Origin: Batillaria attramentaria
Lineage: Eukaryota > Mollusca > Gastropoda > Batillariidae
Assembly: GCA_018292915.2 (NCBI GenBank)
Contig: JACVVK020000053.1
Span: 644,501-708,500 of the forward strand
Length of the DNA stretch: 64,000 nucleotides
Direction: 5' to 3'
Made by a program: the position numbers and the translations under genes. The notes beneath the pieces were generated by a model. That model saw only the letters and a list, made by a program, of their open reading frames with translations. It did no database searches and was not told the DNA's origin. Position 1 is the stretch's first letter. Every line of letters begins with the position of its first letter. This document shows positions 61,995 through 64,000 of this stretch, one piece after another.

Positions 61995-62545
61995 GGGTTG
62001 GGGGGAAAAGACACTCTGCTGCCCCCCCCCCCCCCCCTACCCCCCGCTTCCGCCGCCTCTGCACACACATCTACGTGTATATAACCTCAAACCAAAGACA
62101 TATATCATCATGCATGTACCATGTTATGAACGTCTCTGCTTCAAATCATACACACGCAAACCGCACAGGCTATTCAGCCCGACAACTTGAACGTGGACGA
62201 TACGAAACTGCTGGTACGCACACTCACACAGTCACACTGCACCAGACATGAATAATTTCAGTCAGCACTCACGGTCCCAGACTACTCAAAAAAAAAGAGA
62301 GGAGCATGATTGAGTCACGTGACTGAAGGCTGCCAGACGGCAAGAGACGGTCCCTAGGCACCAGACGTAAGTCCGGCATTGCCTTCAGCCACTTACCATG
62401 TTCCAGATTCAGCCACCATGTTTCATTCATGCACATCGCTAGAGACCGGCCCGTCTAACACGCTTAACGGATCGGCCAAATTGGCTCAACGGTACGAGGA
62501 AAAAAAACTCGTATCTCTGGAGAATAGCTCTGTCTGTGTCATCAG

Positions 62546-62595
62546 CAATGCAAAGTGAAGTAATGCAGATGAAGAGAAATTATGCCAACGCAGAG
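62546..62595 (+). CDS. Candidate internal exon of an unrecognised plus-strand gene
   Basis: Acceptor ctgtgtcatcag and donor GAG|GTATGT enclose 50 nt, phase 1 in and 0 out. Read in frame after two leading bases, it encodes MQSEVMQMKRNYANAE, a charged helical peptide with coiled-coil character. Its donor phase matches the acceptor phase of the candidate terminal exon at 63404. No homologue is recognised, and upstream exons could not be fixed. Confidence 0.35.
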
Positions 62596-62611
62596 GTATG
62601 TGGGGGGCCTG

Positions 62612-62935
62612 TTGTTGTTTGTTTGTTTGTTTGTTTGTTTGGTTGTTTGTTTGGTTGTTTGGTTGGTTGGTTGTTTGTTTTGGTGGTTTTTTTGGTTTTT
62701 GTTTTGTTTTTTTTTTTGTTTTTGTTTTTTTGTTTGGTTTGGTTTTTGGTGTCTTTTCTTTTTTTCTTTTTGGTTTTGTTTTGTTTTTGTTTTTTTGTTT
62801 GGTTTGGTTTTTGGTGTCTTTTCTTTTTTTCTTTTTGGTTTTGTTTTGTTGTTGTTTTTAGGGGGGGGGGGGGTGTTTTTTGTTTATTCTCTTTCTTCTT
62901 TCTTCATTTTTTTTTATTTTTTTTTAAACTTTGTT
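62612..62935. repeat. T/G low-complexity tract with an internal direct duplication
   Basis: TTTG and GGTTG units followed by two near-identical 66-bp blocks (TTTTTTTGTTTGGTTTGG with GGTGTCTTTTCTTTTTTTC). It lies within the candidate intron between 62595 and 63404. Confidence 0.9.
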
Positions 62936-63403
62936 ACAAAAACAAGGTGAGATCAACACGCCCATGCCCATTCCAAGTCCCTTCTGAAAGAGTGGGGTTG
63001 GGGTTTGAGAAGAGGTTGGGAGGCGGGAGGCGTTGTGGTCTGAGGTTTTACGTCTTCTGCCGATCCGCGAGCGTGATTTCAAGACGAACGCTCTAGGAAA
63101 AAAAAAGCCTATACGAATTTTGATTCCTTCGGGAATCGAACCCACTACTTTCTGATCTCCAGTCCGACGCTCAATCGGGTTACGCCACCATCGAGAACAA
63201 GAACATCTTTTTGGTGTGAAGGACAAAAAAATAACCGTGTTTCCACAGACAAACGTGAACAGGCGTTGTTACCTTTGAGCTATCGTGGGGGACCCAGCTC
63301 TCACAGTAGTGCTTACAAGGTCCAGGTTTCAGCATGAGCACCCCACATCAAAGATAATTCACTGAGCGAGTTATACTGTACGCCTGTGCTTGTTTCTTCA
63401 CAG

Positions 63404-63478
63404 GAGAAGCAAATGGGGCAGCTGGACGTGGCCAATTTCCTCCACAGGAAACAGCTCCCGTGGTCGTTGTTTTCGTAA
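63404..63478 (+). CDS. Candidate terminal exon of an unrecognised plus-strand gene
   Basis: A strong acceptor (tgcttgtttcttcacag) is followed by 24 codons and TAA: EKQMGQLDVANFLHRKQLPW, then SLFS and stop. Read in phase 0 it joins the exon at 62546-62595 across an 808-nt intron. The product would be the C-terminus of a helical, possibly coiled-coil protein. The family is not recognised, and a chance splice-like site is possible. Confidence 0.4.
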   Translation, partial: EKQMGQLDVANFLHRKQLPWSLFS

Positions 63479-64000
63479 ATCATGCAGGCATCACGCAAGA
63501 CAATAATACTGAGCTTGCTCTGTCTGCAAATGGCGGAGTAAGGACTTCGTGCCTGGGTATCGTTACGTCATATTCCATTAACAATGGCTGCAGCACTGCT
63601 ATTTCTTTACGCTCGGAATAGTCTCTATCAATGATCAATAATAATAATAATAATAATAATGAGGATTTGTGTGGCGCCCAACCTCCTGCTGGAGCTCTGG
63701 GCGCCTCACAATACCAGAGTGGGATTACATACATACACATTAAATACACATCACATACACGTTACATACACACAATCACGATGCATCCTAACACGACATA
63801 ATAATGGTGACGGTGATGGTGGAGTAGTCAATTTAGTCTACATAATACAGCCGGAAAAATGGGACTCTAAAGCGGTTTTAGTAGAGCTCTGAATGAGACA
63901 CACAGGCTCTGTGAACCGGCGAAAGTTCAAATTCTCCCACCGAGCAGTTGACCGTGCCACACGCCTTAAGGCTGACTACTTCAGTATCGCCATTTCGATG

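Larger units (their letters stand above)
39961..62545. other. Repeat-rich tract without a recognised gene
   Basis: Open frames here are mostly simple-repeat translations or SINE/LINE fragments. It contains minisatellites (40926, 46187, 53073, 54040, 61613), SINEs, LINE ends and microsatellites, listed separately. 49000-50760 and 59060-60600 are unique-looking; I could not support an exon in them. Confidence 0.55.

Overview
The window is eukaryotic nuclear DNA. It has interrupted genes with GT-AG introns, long dinucleotide microsatellites, minisatellites, many tRNA-derived SINE copies, LINE 3' ends and short inverted-repeat transposons. Nothing resembles a bacterial operon, phage or CRISPR locus. 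The repeat style (a tRNA-SINE with a CCCACC tail, LINE tails with AAGCGCTT motifs, abundant CA/GT tracts) suggests a marine invertebrate, most likely a gastropod mollusc. That assignment is inference; the sequence does not name a species.

The one confidently recognised gene lies on the minus strand and fills 1668-39603. It is a CLC-type chloride/proton antiporter of the CLC-6/CLC-7 clade, closest to CLC-7. I could assemble 16 exons in one continuous frame (1929 nt, 643 codons), all joined by GT-AG introns with matching phases. The gating glutamate (GKEGPM) and the proton glutamate (SVEE) are both present, as are the GSGIP and GxFxP chloride-site motifs, so coupled exchange is predicted. The last part of the membrane domain and the two CBS domains expected for the family lie beyond the left edge. 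Introns 1 (7.3 kb), 2 (14.3 kb) and 15 (7.2 kb) hold most of the repeats.

Layout: 1-1667 is intron beyond exon 16. 1845-9058 is intron 15, with a 21-bp minisatellite. 9059-17703 is the dense exon cluster (exons 3-15). 17704-31959 is intron 2, with a foldback element carrying a nested SINE and a nested PIF/Harbinger-like element. 32140-39441 is intron 1, with a 42-copy 53-bp minisatellite. 39442-39603 is the first coding exon. From 39604 to about 62.5 kb is a repeat-rich tract in which I find no convincing gene. At 62546-63478 two short plus-strand exons look like the 3' end of an unrecognised gene.

The most informative novelty is in the repeats. Several tandem arrays appear to have grown from pieces of dispersed retroelements: a SINE tail gives the 53-bp array, a SINE interior gives the 16-17-bp array, and a LINE tail gives the 41-bp array. 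Two nested insertions still show their target-site duplications against an inferable empty site. A long (TG)n-T3 acceptor in front of a frame-neutral exon of the CLC gene is a candidate site of variable splicing.
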